From positions 310,001 through 374,000 of the forward strand of contig NZ_JANHDO010000002.1 of NCBI RefSeq assembly GCF_024494575.1: 64,000 nucleotides of DNA. Reading direction: 5' to 3'. Of this stretch, positions 43,226 through 51,417 are shown in pieces. This DNA comes from Halorubrum salinum (GTDB taxonomy: Archaea; Halobacteriota; Halobacteria; Halobacteriales; Haloferacaceae). Within the stretch, counting starts at the first letter, position 1. Each line of letters opens with the position of its first letter. Position numbers and translations under genes: made by a program. The notes under the pieces were generated by a model. It was not told the DNA's origin, did no database searches, and worked only from the letters and a program-made list of their open reading frames with translations.

Positions 43226-44701
43226 TCACGGGTGCGGCTCGTAGAACTCCCGTAGCGCGCCACCGAACTCCCCGGCGAGCGTCGCGACGGCGTCGCCGAC
43301 CAACACGTCGCGGTCGCCGAAGGCGCGGTCCACCTGCGCCCCGAGCGCGACGTCGGTGGCGGCGTCGCTTTCGAGGTAATCGCGAACGGTCGTGAACGCC
43401 CGTTCGCGCTCGACGACGTACCTGTTTCCGTCGATGAACGGCCCGTAGGTGTCCGGGTCGACGTCGTCGGCGTACGACTGATAGAAGCTCTCCGCGTGGT
43501 TTTTGACGGCAACGGGCGGCCCCTCGTGTCGCTCGACGGCGGGGCGCTCGGCCACCTCCAGTTCGGCGTATAGCGCGGCCCGCCGGATCGGACCGTTCCA
43601 TCCGCCCTTGCCGCCTGCGTCCTCACTCCCGGACCCGTTCTCGGCGGTGTCGCGTGGCGCGGTTCCGTGGGGTACTGCATCAGTGCCGTCGCTCACCATC
43701 GCCTGTGCCCGAAGCACGTCGAACCCGTGGGCGTCGAGGCCGCGAACGATCCCGTCGAGGGACCGTCGGAGCTGCGGCCACAGCTGGTCGTCGACCAGAT
43801 CGGGCGCGTCGAACGTCACCGCCACCGGCGTCGTCTCTCGTCGATGCACGTGGTCGCGGACGCCCGCCGCGTCGAGCGGGTCGGGCGGCTCCGTCTCGAA
43901 CAGCTCCGCACGCGGCGCCGCGAGCAGGTCGCGGGCGTAGTGCTGGAGCCGCGCGAGGTTCGCCGCCGAGAGGACCGCGGCCACGTTCCGCGTCGGGTCG
44001 GTCGGGTCGACGACGACGAGGGGGTCGTCGAACGTCCGCTCGGCGTGGCTCTCCGGATCGAACTCCATCGGGGGGTGCCAGCTTCGGGCGGACTCGACGA
44101 GCGGAACGAACCCGCCGAGTTCCAACACGAGCAGCTCGGTGAGGTAACCGGAGAACCCCTCGGTGCGGAGGTCGCTACCGTACGCGCCGATACCCTTCAG
44201 AAACGCCTTCGCGAGCACCACGTCGTCGGCGAGGTCGTCGTCCAACCGGGCGGAGAGATACGCGTCGTGAAACGGCGTTCGATCGACCGCGGAGACCAAC
44301 TCGCCGGCGCTTTCCACGTCGTGACACGGGACCAGATCGACGTCGAACCCCTCGTGGGACCCCTTCACGTAGGGGTGTTCGGCGTACTCCTCGTGTCCGT
44401 CCGGGAGCACCGCGTGGCCGACGGCGAGTCCGTACTCCTCCAACTGCTCGCGGTCGAGGTCGGCGGCGAACCGGACGAACAGATCGATGTCGCGGTCGCC
44501 GGAGACCCACGTCCCGCGAGCGGTCGACCCCACTTGCACCACGTCGGCGTCGACCGGGAGGTCGGCGATCGCCTCGCGGGCTCGCGCGGTGAGGTCGGCG
44601 GCGACCGCTCGAAGCCGTTCCCGCTCCTCCGGTTCGGGAATGACCCGATCGCGGACGCGAGCCAGCACCGCGTCGAGGTCGGTCGCCTCGGTGTCGCTCA
44701 T
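43226..44701 (-). CDS. cca: CCA-adding enzyme (archaeal class I tRNA nucleotidyltransferase)
   Basis: A 491-residue enzyme that adds or repairs the tRNA 3' CCA, needed here because the tRNA genes lack an encoded CCA. The nucleotidyltransferase motif is VQVGSTARGTWVSGDRDIDLFV (Gly58-Ser59, Asp71, Asp73), with a third acid in GFDVDLVPCHDV. An ATP-cone-free archaeal class I body follows. An acidic insert of about 25 residues (DGTDAVPHG...EDAGGKGG) lies near residue 340. Two tRNA genes lie 200-460 bases to the right on the other strand. Confidence 0.95.
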   Translation of the reverse strand: MSDTEATDLDAVLARVRDRVIPEPEERERLRAVAADLTARAREAIADLPVDADVVQVGSTARGTWVSGDRDIDLFVRFAADLDREQLEEYGLAVGHAVLPDGHEEYAEHPYVKGSHEGFDVDLVPCHDVESAGELVSAVDRTPFHDAYLSARLDDDLADDVVLAKAFLKGIGAYGSDLRTEGFSGYLTELLVLELGGFVPLVESARSWHPPMEFDPESHAERTFDDPLVVVDPTDPTRNVAAVLSAANLARLQHYARDLLAAPRAELFETEPPDPLDAAGVRDHVHRRETTPVAVTFDAPDLVDDQLWPQLRRSLDGIVRGLDAHGFDVLRAQAMVSDGTDAVPHGTAPRDTAENGSGSEDAGGKGGWNGPIRRAALYAELEVAERPAVERHEGPPVAVKNHAESFYQSYADDVDPDTYGPFIDGNRYVVERERAFTTVRDYLESDAATDVALGAQVDRAFGDRDVLVGDAVATLAGEFGGALREFYEPHP

Positions 44702-44899
44702 GGATCGACATCTCGCGGTCCGGCCGAAAACGTGTCGGTCACGGTCGGAACGCGTTTCCGCAAAGCCGGAGCGGCACAGCCGCCAGTCGCCGTCCGCGTC
44801 TATTTCTCCGCCGGCGAAATCCGCCGTGTGTCAACTCGCCTCCCCCGAGTCGGGCGGAAACGAAAGCCCTATCAAAACAAGTCGAGTATCCAGAATTGA

Positions 44900-44972
44900 G
44901 CCGAAGTAGCTCAGTTGGTAGAGCGCCTCGCTGTTAACGAGGCGGTCCCAGGTTCGAGTCCTGGCTTCGGCG
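44900..44972 (+). tRNA. tRNA-Asn (GTT)
   Basis: A 73-base cloverleaf. GCCGAAG at 44900-44906 pairs with CTTCGGC at 44965-44971, with G73. The D arm has AGCTCAGTTGGTAGAGC, and the T loop reads GGTTCGAGTCC. The anticodon loop is CTGTTAA, anticodon GTT. No intron; no encoded CCA. Confidence 0.95.
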
Positions 44973-45087
44973 CCTCTCGCACTTTGATTTCTGAGCAGCC
45001 GCTGAGCACGTTGAGACGAGTGTGTCTTGGCCATCGATTGTTCCGATTCGGTACGCTAAAGAGTCGGTCTCGTTTACTCCGAAGTAC

Positions 45088-45162
45088 GGGCCTTTAGCTT
45101 AGTCCGGTTAAAGCGACTCGCTCATAACGAGTTGATCGCCGGTTCGAATCCGGCAAGGCCCA
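45088..45162 (+). tRNA. tRNA with CAT anticodon (elongator Met or Ile2)
   Basis: A 75-base cloverleaf. GGGCCTT at 45088-45094 pairs with AAGGCCC at 45155-45161, with A73. The D arm is TTTAGCTTAGTCCGGTTAAAGC, written here in parts. The anticodon stem ACTCG/CGAGT encloses CTCATAA, anticodon CAT. It lacks initiator features. Elongator Met and agmatidine-modified Ile2 cannot be told apart by eye. Confidence 0.85.
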
Positions 45163-45228
45163 TCTTCTGTGGCGCTCAGTCGAGTGAGTCGTGGGTGCGA
45201 CGGTGTCGGAGTGCGGTGGTGATCGGTG

Positions 45229-46092
45229 CTACTCCAGCAGATCCACCAGTTCGTTCACGTCGTCGACGACCGCGTCGGCTCCGTTTTCGGCGAACGTCTC
45301 CCGTCCGGACTCGCCTGTCAAGCCGCCGGTGAGCACTCCGATCCCGTAGTACACGCGGGTCTCGTCGTCGGCGTCGGCGTTGCGCGCGGTCCGCACGTCG
45401 TCGAGGGTGTCGCCCGCGAACGCGACCCGGTCGGCGTCGAACCGCTCTCCGAGCGCGACGAGCGCCCGTGGATGTGGCTTCCCCTCTTCCCAGTCGTCCA
45501 TCGTGAACCGGTGTTCCTCGGGCACGTCGAGTCCGACGCGCGACAGGGCGATCTCGGCTTCGGCGGCGGGTCGCCCGGTTACCACGCCCACGTCGAACCG
45601 CGCGGTCAGGTCCGCTATCGTCTCCGGGTCGACGAGCGTCGGCTCGTCGTGGATGTACCCCGGTGCTGAAAGCGGCGGGTCGCCGCCCTCCAACTCCCGA
45701 TATAGCTCCTCGCCGAGGTACAGCGCCTGAAACGTCTCTCGGAGCCGATCGCTGTCCAACCGGTCGGTGACTCGCGCCTCCTCGACTCCGGGGAGATCGC
45801 GCACGACGGCTCTCGCCGCGCCGAGCCCGCCGCCGCCCTCGGCAACCCGGTCGGTGAACGCTTCGACGCTCAGTTCGAGCCCCTCGCGGCGCGCCAGCAC
45901 GTACAGGGCGGCCGCGTCCGTCAGCTCCCAGTCGTTGTTGAACCCGCCGGCGTTCTTGAACGACTGGACCGCGTCGCGGTCGATCGTCTCGGCGTACACC
46001 CGATCGACGGACTCGATGATCGCTCGGCGATACGAGTCCGCTACGTCGACCAACACCCCGTCGATGTCGAGGACCACTGCGTCGACCTGCAT
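45229..46092 (-). CDS. HAD-superfamily hydrolase (TIGR01548-like)
   Basis: A 287-residue HAD phosphatase. Motif I is [11 protein letters not shown] (Asp9, Asp11). Motif II is [16 protein letters not shown]. The Lys is in WEEGKPHP, and motif IV is [14 protein letters not shown]. The cap insertion includes [19 protein letters not shown], typical of a haloarchaeal HAD-IA subfamily near TIGR01548. Substrate unknown. It stands between the tRNA pair and a minus-strand UPF0146 gene. Confidence 0.85.
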   Translation of the reverse strand: MQVDAVVLDIDGVLVDVADSYRRAIIESVDRVYAETIDRDAVQSFKNAGGFNNDWELTDAAALYVLARREGLELSVEAFTDRVAEGGGGLGAARAVVRDLPGVEEARVTDRLDSDRLRETFQALYLGEELYRELEGGDPPLSAPGYIHDEPTLVDPETIADLTARFDVGVVTGRPAAEAEIALSRVGLDVPEEHRFTMDDWEEGKPHPRALVALGERFDADRVAFAGDTLDDVRTARNADADDETRVYYGIGVLTGGLTGESGRETFAENGADAVVDDVNELVDLLE

Positions 46093-46146
46093 ACCTCCGT
46101 AGCCGACGGCGGCGGGAAAGAACGTTCCGGGTTCGTGGTCGACGCG

Positions 46147-46221
46147 GTCGCTGTCGGCGCGGTCGCTATCGGCGCGGCCGCTATCGGCGCAGTCCGCATC
46201 GGCGCGGCCGCTATCGGCGAT
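46147..46221 (+). repeat. 15-base tandem repeat, five copies
   Basis: Five consecutive 15-base units close to GCCGCTATCGGCGCG run from 46147 to 46221, with one to four differences each. The last copy covers the stop codon of the UPF0146 gene (46211-46213). The unit is in frame with triplets, but I see no supported protein. Confidence 0.8.
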
Positions 46222-46708
46222 GCGTCCCGCCGTCGTCGTCTCTGTCCTCTCGCGCGACGTACAGCGTGGTCCCGCCTATCGACCGGCGACGGACTCCGAC
46301 GGTCGGTTCCTCGAACCCGAGCGTCGTGAACAGGCAGGCGGCGTCGAGCCGCTCGGCGAGGGCGACGGTCGGCCGCTGAAGCTCGGCGGGGAGGTTACAC
46401 GCGTACACCGCGTCGACGGGCTCCGAGAGCGGATCCGATCGCGGGATGGCAGAGTCCGATCGGTCGCTTCCATCGCTCTCGTCCGCGAGCGCGAGTACGT
46501 CCCCCTGCATGACGCGAAGCGTTCCGTCGCGGGGCTCGTCCGCGGCCGCGCGGACCCGGTCCCCGATCTCGATGTCGATCGCCACCACCTCGCGGCCGCG
46601 GTCGGCGAGCGCGATCGCGATCCCGGGACGGTCGCCGACGCCGATTTCGATCAGGCGGCCGTAGCGGGAGAGCGGCTCGACGAGCGCACGACGGGACGAT
46701 GATACCAC
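46211..46708 (-). CDS. UPF0146 family protein (Rossmann-like)
   Basis: A 165-residue protein from a GTG start. [37 protein letters not shown] is a SAM-binding-like Rossmann start, and [37 protein letters not shown] is the UPF0146 pattern. It may be a methyltransferase relative; no catalytic motif is clear. A Ser/Asp-rich insert lies in the middle. Its C-terminal end runs into a 15-base tandem repeat. Confidence 0.8.
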   Translation of the reverse strand: MVSSSRRALVEPLSRYGRLIEIGVGDRPGIAIALADRGREVVAIDIEIGDRVRAAADEPRDGTLRVMQGDVLALADESDGSDRSDSAIPRSDPLSEPVDAVYACNLPAELQRPTVALAERLDAACLFTTLGFEEPTVGVRRRSIGGTTLYVAREDRDDDGGTHRR

Positions 46709-46747
46709 GGCGCGAGTTTTATGACCGCGGCGGTCAAAAGCAGTTCT

Positions 46748-47269
46748 ATGCTCGTGGACATCGTTCCTGTCGGGGAGGTCACCCCCCGCGTGAAACGGGA
46801 GGCCTCCGCTGCGCTCCGATTGGTGTACGACTGTGACGTCACGGTCCACGACGACCAGCCGATCCCCGAGACCGCCTACGACGCGGGGCGCGACCAGTAC
46901 CGCGCCGAGGATCTCATCGAGACCGTCGGTCGCGTCGGCGGCGGCGAAAAGAACATCGGAATCACGTCGCAGGATCTGTACTACCGCCGCCGGAACTACG
47001 TGTTCGGACTGGCGTACCTCAACGGCAGCGGCTCCGTCATCTCGACTCACCGGCTGCGCACCTCCTCCGACGGCGGCGTCTCGACCAAGCCCGCTATCGA
47101 CGTGTTCGCCGACCGTGTCCGCAAGGAGGTCGTCCACGAGATCGGTCACACGCTCGGGTTAGAGCACTGCGACAACAGCAAGTGCGTGATGTCGTTTTCG
47201 CCCACGGTTCGCGAGGTCGACGTGAAAGAAGAGAACCTCTGTGGCACCTGTTCTCGGCTCGTTCGGTAG
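46748..47269 (+). CDS. amzA: Archaemetzincin zinc metalloprotease
   Basis: A 173-residue protease. The metzincin motif HEIGHTLGLEHC places zinc ligands at His130, His134 and His140 with Glu131 as catalytic base. Extra cysteines (Cys141, Cys146, Cys165, Cys168) fit the second, four-cysteine zinc site of archaemetzincins. It is divergent from the UPF0146 gene with a 39-base gap. An upstream in-frame ATG at 46721 is less likely. The natural substrate is not known. Confidence 0.93.
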   Translation: MLVDIVPVGEVTPRVKREASAALRLVYDCDVTVHDDQPIPETAYDAGRDQYRAEDLIETVGRVGGGEKNIGITSQDLYYRRRNYVFGLAYLNGSGSVISTHRLRTSSDGGVSTKPAIDVFADRVRKEVVHEIGHTLGLEHCDNSKCVMSFSPTVREVDVKEENLCGTCSRLVR

Positions 47270-47370
47270 GCCCCGCTCCGAGCTGGACGCGTTCGTCTCC
47301 GCGCTTTTCCGACCCGTTCTATCTCCGATCCGCCGGTAGACGTAAACCCCGTCCTGCCCAATCGACGCGT

Positions 47371-47670
47371 ATGGCCGCCAAGCCGGAATACCGCGACCGG
47401 CCGGACGTCGAGGTCGCGCTGCTCGACGCGCTCGTCGACCGCGGCGACGAGGGGATGACGGTGCTGGAGCTTCGCGCCGCCGTCGATGCCGACATCGACG
47501 CCGTCGAGGAGGCGCTCTCCTCGCTGAAAGCCGATTCGCTCATCACGGTCGAGAGCGCGGAACGGGTCCGCGTGTACCCGCACGACCGCGTCGTCCCCGA
47601 CCCCGACGCGCCGGCCGCCGACGGCGACGTGTCGCTCGTCGACCAGCTCCGCGACCGACTCGGGCTGTAG
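47371..47670 (+). CDS. Small winged-helix protein (DUF6432-like)
   Basis: A 99-residue protein starting MAAKPEYRDRPDVEVALLDALVDRGDEGMTVLELRAAV. Helix-turn-helix-like MTVLELRAAVDADIDAVEEALSSLKADSLITVES is followed by a beta wing (RVRVYPHDRVV). The C-terminal tail ends VDQLRDRLGL. It resembles DUF6432 proteins by memory. It precedes the GcvT-like gene by 118 bases on the same strand, a pairing I recall from other haloarchaea. It may bind DNA. Confidence 0.75.
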   Translation: MAAKPEYRDRPDVEVALLDALVDRGDEGMTVLELRAAVDADIDAVEEALSSLKADSLITVESAERVRVYPHDRVVPDPDAPAADGDVSLVDQLRDRLGL

Positions 47671-47788
47671 GCAGCGTCGTTCGATCGCTTCCGTCGCGCC
47701 TCGGTCGGGTCTCTTCTCGTCCGATCCCGTCACTACCTCTCTCCCCCGAGACGGCGGCCTTTTGCCGCTCGCACGACTCCGATAGGGT

Positions 47789-48943
47789 ATGACTCTCGTC
47801 TCCGGAACGCACGGTGCCCACGGCGCGACGTACCGCGACCGCGGCGGCCGGCAGGTGGTCGACCACTACGGGAAACCCGAGCGCGTCGGCGGGGCGGTCC
47901 GCAAGGTCGTCGGCGCGATCGAGATGGGGTACGGCGTGCTCGCCGTCGCCGGCGACGACCGCGTCGAGTTCGTCGACAACGCGGTCTCGAACCGAGTCCC
48001 CGCCGAAGACGGGCAGGGTGTGTACGCGCTCCTCCTCGACCCGCAGGGCGGCATCGAGACGGACATGTACGTGTACAACGCCGGCGAGCGGCTGCTCGTC
48101 TTCCTCCCGCCGGAGCGCGCCGACGCGGTCGCCGACGACTGGTCGGAGAAGGTGTTCATCCAGGACGTCGAGATAGCGGACGTCTCCGAAGAGTTCGGCG
48201 TGTTCGGGGTCCACGGTCCCAAATCCACCGAAAAGATCGCCTCCGTGCTCGGCGGCCCCGGCGCGCCAGAGGAACCCCTCTCTTTCGTCCGCGGGTCGAT
48301 GGTCGACGCCGGCGTCACCGTGATCGCCACCGACTCGCCGCTCGGCGAGGAGGGGTACGAGGTGATCTGCGCGGCCGAGGACGCCGAGGACGTGTTCGAC
48401 ACCCTGCTCACCCGCGGCCTCAACGCCGCCCCGTTCGGCTACCGGACGTGGGACGCGCTCACCGCGGAGGCCGGGACTCCGCTCTTCGAGTACGAACTGG
48501 AGGGGACGGTGCCGAACGTGCTCGGTCTGCGGAACGCCCTCGACTTCGAGAAGGGATGTTACGTCGGACAGGAGGTCGTCTCTCGCGTCGAGAACCAGGG
48601 ACGGCCGAGCCGTCGACTCGTCGGCCTCACGCTCGACGGACTCGCCGACGCGGTCGCCGAGGTCGACGGTGACGCCGACCCCGAAGGGTACGACGCGCTC
48701 CTGCCGACGCCCGGTGCGGCCGTGTTCGCCGGCGACGAGGCGGTCGGCGAGGTGACCCGCGCCGCGGTCGGCCCCGCCTCCGGCGACCCCATCGCGCTCG
48801 CGCTCGTCGGCTTCGACGCCGACCTCGACGGTGCCACCGTGCGCGTCGACGGCGACGAGGCCGCGGCGTCCCGCGTCGACCTCCCGTTCGTCGACGGGAG
48901 CGCGCGCTCCGCGCGGCTGCCGGCGTACCCGAGCGACGAGTAA
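47789..48943 (+). CDS. YgfZ/GcvT-family folate-binding protein
   Basis: A 384-residue protein of the aminomethyltransferase superfamily. It starts MTLVSGTHGAHGATYRDRGG and contains KGCYVGQEVVSRVENQGRPSRRL (Lys255-Gly-Cys257), the YgfZ signature linked to folate-dependent Fe-S cluster repair. GcvT annotation is common, but no glycine-cleavage partner genes are nearby, so a YgfZ role is preferred. Length and the N-terminal folate-binding barrel fit either label. Confidence 0.88.
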   Translation: MTLVSGTHGAHGATYRDRGGRQVVDHYGKPERVGGAVRKVVGAIEMGYGVLAVAGDDRVEFVDNAVSNRVPAEDGQGVYALLLDPQGGIETDMYVYNAGERLLVFLPPERADAVADDWSEKVFIQDVEIADVSEEFGVFGVHGPKSTEKIASVLGGPGAPEEPLSFVRGSMVDAGVTVIATDSPLGEEGYEVICAAEDAEDVFDTLLTRGLNAAPFGYRTWDALTAEAGTPLFEYELEGTVPNVLGLRNALDFEKGCYVGQEVVSRVENQGRPSRRLVGLTLDGLADAVAEVDGDADPEGYDALLPTPGAAVFAGDEAVGEVTRAAVGPASGDPIALALVGFDADLDGATVRVDGDEAAASRVDLPFVDGSARSARLPAYPSDE

Positions 48944-49012
48944 CGTCGCGGTCGCTTTGCGGTCGGCGCGTGCCTCCGAGCGCCCCTGGGCGCGAGGAGC
49001 ACGCGCGAGGGA

Positions 49013-49047
49013 GTCGGTCGTCCGGAGCGAAGCGGAGGGCGACCGAC
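49013..49047. terminator. Inverted repeat in a convergent gap, possible terminator
   Basis: GTCGGTCGTCC at 49013-49023 pairs with GGGCGACCGAC at 49037-49047, an 11-bp stem with one G-T pair. It lies between the ends of the YgfZ gene and the broken hicA. A related GGCTGGGGAG block follows at 49050-49059, also found near 52782. Confidence 0.5.
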
Positions 49048-49136
49048 GAGGCTGGGGAGGCGTGAGGTGCGGTCGGACGGGAGTTCGGCAGACCTCACTC
49101 GGAATCAAACAGAATACAGAGCTGTCTAGCCAACAG

Positions 49137-49314
49137 TCACCGATGCTCGTCGATCCACTCACACCACGCGTGGAAGTCGTCGGCTCCGCACTGGTCGGCA
49201 ATCGACTGCAGCGTTCCGGTCGGGATTTCGTCTTCTGACGCCATAGGAACAGTCACAATTCGGACTTCGTCCGTGTCTGGTGATTCATACCGCATTTTCA
49301 GGTGACTACCTGAA
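49137..49314 (-). pseudogene. hicA: hicA toxin gene, 3' fragment (interrupted)
   Basis: The minus-strand frame ends at 49137 and reads SGSHLKMRYESPDTDEVRIV, then TVPMASEDEIPTGTLQSIAD and a C-terminal EWIDEHR. This is the C-terminal two-thirds of a HicA mRNA interferase, with the catalytic His in GSH. Upstream the frame enters the TnpB element at about 49315. Joining 49314 to 50899 gives an in-frame 85-codon hicA. The ORF could start at an internal Met, but it would lack the catalytic His. Confidence 0.85.
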
Positions 49315-49383
49315 TCAAGGAGAGAGTCCCGCCGTTCACGGCGGGCGTGAATCCGACAACTGCCGAACAACCGCCGACGACAC

Positions 49384-49518
49384 TCAGTCCGGGGTATCCA
49401 AGTTCTCCGCGGCGTGGAGCAACATCCCCTTCCACGTCAGCCCGTTGTGCCGCTTGATCGCCCGTAACCGCTCGTACTGTTCGTCATCCTCTATCTCGAT
49501 TTGGACCGTCGTTGCCAT
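49384..49518 (-). CDS. Small protein inside the TnpB element
   Basis: A 44-residue protein starting MATTVQIEIEDDEQYERLRA and ending AAENLDTPD. It begins with a beta strand and then two helices, the layout of ribbon-helix-helix or VapB-type antitoxin-like proteins. It is divergent from tnpB with 53 bases between the starts, within the element ends. It may regulate tnpB or stabilise the element; both are inference. I recall such small genes next to some haloarchaeal tnpBs. Confidence 0.75.
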   Translation of the reverse strand: MATTVQIEIEDDEQYERLRAIKRHNGLTWKGMLLHAAENLDTPD

Positions 49519-49571
49519 GCCATCATTGGCTAACCATTGGTTTATCAATGTACCGCACGAACCAGTAGTTG

Positions 49572-50846
49572 ATGAAGCGGACCAACACATTCGACGTGGT
49601 TCCTCAGTCTGACGAGGACGAGGAGTTGCTTCGACGCCTGTTGGACGCTTCTGCCGCTCTCTGGAACGAAATCAACTACGAGCGCCGCGAACACTACGCC
49701 GACCCCGACGCGGACGTGTGGGAAATCAGCGAGTATCGCGGCCGGTACGGCGAGACGCTCGGCGCGTCCACGGTTCAGCAAATCGAACGGAAGAACCGTG
49801 AAGCGTGGCGGTCGTTCTTCGCGCTCAAGAAGAAGGACGAAGCCAACGGCAAGCCCGGATACTGGGGCAACGCCGAGGACGGTCGCGAACTCCGAACGTA
49901 CATCCGCAACACGTCGTACACCGTCGAGTGGGGCGAATACTCCCGACTCGAAATTCTCGTCGGAAAAGACCTGAAAGACGAGTACGGGTTGGGACACCGC
50001 GAACGTCTCCGGCTCGAAGTCCGGGGCGAACCCAATTGGAAAGAGTACGACAAGCAGGGACGGTTAGAGTTGTTCTGGGACGAGAACGCACAATCATTCA
50101 GGGCCTTTCAGCCAGTCACGATCGACAATTCTCGGCTGGCACACCCACTGGCGGACGAAACCGCCGCGCTGGATATTGGTGCGAACAACCTCGTCGCCTG
50201 TTCGACTTCGACCGGCACCCAACTGCTGTACGAGGGGCGCGACCTGTTCGAGCGGTTCCGCGAGACGACGCGAGAAATCGCCCGGCTTCAATCGCTCTTG
50301 GACGACGGCCGGTACAGCAGTCACCGGATACGCTCGCTGTACCGACGACGGACGCGCCGCCGCGACCACGCCCAAGACGCGCTTGCCCGCGACCTCATCG
50401 AACGGTTGCACGGCGAGGGCATCTCCACGGTGTACGTCGGCGCGTTGACGGACGTACTCGACACGCACTGGTCGGTCGAAGCGAACGCCAAGACACACAA
50501 CTTCTGGGCGTTCCGGCAGTTCATCGACCGACTCGCGTGTACTGCCGAGGAGTACGGTATCTCGGTGGAGGTCCGCTCGGAAGCGTGGACCAGCCAAGAG
50601 TGTCCGCAGTGTGGGTCCACGGACCGGACGACGCGCCATCGCGACACGTTGACGTGTCCATGCGGCTTCGAGGGACACGCAGACCTCACCGCAAGCGAGA
50701 CGTTCCTGAGACGGCAGACCGACGTAGCACGGCCGATGGCACGGCCTGTGCGCCTCAAGTGGAACGACCACGACTGGTCAGAGCTACCACGCTCTTGTTC
50801 CAACGAGGAGCGCACGAACCCGCAAGTTGCCTCCGTGGGTCGGTAA
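49572..50846 (+). CDS. tnpB: RNA-guided endonuclease TnpB family protein (element B)
   Basis: A 424-residue TnpB of a different subgroup from element A. RuvC pieces are Asp201 in [23 protein letters not shown], and the zinc finger with [11 protein letters not shown]. The middle motif has Gly-Ala where active TnpBs have Glu-Asp. The zinc finger has CPQC and CPCG. The ATG at 49572 is preferred to the TTG just before it. The N-terminal part ([24 protein letters not shown]) and [20 protein letters not shown] look like a normal TnpB wedge. Confidence 0.88.
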   Translation: MKRTNTFDVVPQSDEDEELLRRLLDASAALWNEINYERREHYADPDADVWEISEYRGRYGETLGASTVQQIERKNREAWRSFFALKKKDEANGKPGYWGNAEDGRELRTYIRNTSYTVEWGEYSRLEILVGKDLKDEYGLGHRERLRLEVRGEPNWKEYDKQGRLELFWDENAQSFRAFQPVTIDNSRLAHPLADETAALDIGANNLVACSTSTGTQLLYEGRDLFERFRETTREIARLQSLLDDGRYSSHRIRSLYRRRTRRRDHAQDALARDLIERLHGEGISTVYVGALTDVLDTHWSVEANAKTHNFWAFRQFIDRLACTAEEYGISVEVRSEAWTSQECPQCGSTDRTTRHRDTLTCPCGFEGHADLTASETFLRRQTDVARPMARPVRLKWNDHDWSELPRSCSNEERTNPQVASVGR

Positions 50847-50914
50847 GCGATACCCCCAACGCGAGGAAACCCCGGCGTTCACGCCGGGGAGGATGTCATC
50901 GACACGACCGACAC
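50847..50914 (+). ncRNA. Predicted omega-RNA 3' end and guide of element B
   Basis: After the tnpB stop, CCCCGGCG at 50870-50877 pairs with CGCCGGGG at 50882-50889, closed by TTCA, then AGGATGTCA to 50898. The stem differs in sequence from element A but keeps pairing and loop, which supports an RNA structure. The guide would be about 50899-50914, inside hicA, so the RNA should match an empty hicA allele. Confidence 0.55.
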
Positions 50915-50978
50915 GCTTGTACCCGAAGCCGTGGAGGACAGACGCAATCTCGCGCCCGGAGAAGTTCGTCCGGACCAT
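50899..50978 (-). pseudogene. hicA: hicA toxin gene, 5' fragment (interrupted)
   Basis: From the ATG at 50978 the minus strand reads MVRTNFSGREIASVLHGFGY and then KRVGRV before the TnpB element. This is the N-terminal third of HicA, up to just before the catalytic GSH. The start is one base after the hicB stop (50980-50982), so hicB and hicA were translationally coupled. The truncated frame would run into element sequence (DDILPGVNAG). Confidence 0.85.
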
Positions 50979-50979
50979 T

Positions 50980-51240
50980 TCACCGCATAAATTCGGGAAT
51001 CTCCTTGTCACCGGGCTCCGTCTCTTCGAGGCCCCACTCTTCGAGGTCCGCATCAGTGACGGGCTCGCCGCCGCCTTCGTGAAGTTCGATCGCCTCAGCA
51101 AGCATCCGGAGAGCTTCGGCCTTCGTCTCGCCGAAAGAGGCGACACCGGTCTCGATGTCTCTTGCAGTGATCGAGCCGTCATCTTCGTGAATGAACTCGA
51201 CGCCCTCCCCGTTGGGTGCGTCGCGTGTCGCACTCGCCAT
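50980..51240 (-). CDS. hicB: HicB-family antitoxin
   Basis: An 86-residue protein starting MASATRDAPNGEGVEFIHED. It has the HicB fold pattern: a degraded RNase-H-like core (FIHEDDGSITARDIETGVASFGETKAEALRMLAEAIELHE) and an acidic C-terminal end. It should neutralise HicA, an mRNA interferase. HicA is disrupted just downstream, so the antitoxin is left without its local toxin. The frame extends upstream of the ATG at 51240, but without a family look. Confidence 0.85.
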   Translation of the reverse strand: MASATRDAPNGEGVEFIHEDDGSITARDIETGVASFGETKAEALRMLAEAIELHEGGGEPVTDADLEEWGLEETEPGDKEIPEFMR

Positions 51241-51417
51241 ACCCTTCCTTCGCAGACCGCTCGAATAAGCGTTCTGTCGGATGCGGCAAAGGGAGTACAA
51301 GAGGTCGGGCGCACAAATCGACACCGCTCAGTAGGTGGGTTCCGTGATGGGTCGTTCGCTCGCCATTTCTGCAGTTGAAATAGCGTTACTAACTACCCAG
51401 TCGCAGCGTACGTCCGC

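Larger units (their letters stand above)
49315..50898 (+). mobile_element. TnpB element with accessory gene, inserted in hicA, element B
   Basis: A 1584-base element. Its bounds come from the hicA frame it splits, with a two-base ambiguity because TC occurs at both junctions. The left end has CAAGGAGA, a 7-bp stem with a TTCA loop (49328-49345) and TGAATCCGACAAC (49348-49360). The right end has an 8-bp stem with a TTCA loop and AGGATGTCA. There are no target duplications, as expected for IS200/IS605. It carries a small minus-strand gene and tnpB, but no tnpA. The flanking hicA parts show no decay, so the insertion looks recent. Confidence 0.88.

Noticed and set aside
46135-46329. A plus-strand frame with [13 protein letters not shown] repeats
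   Set aside because: It is only the translation of the 15-base tandem repeat and overlaps the UPF0146 gene.
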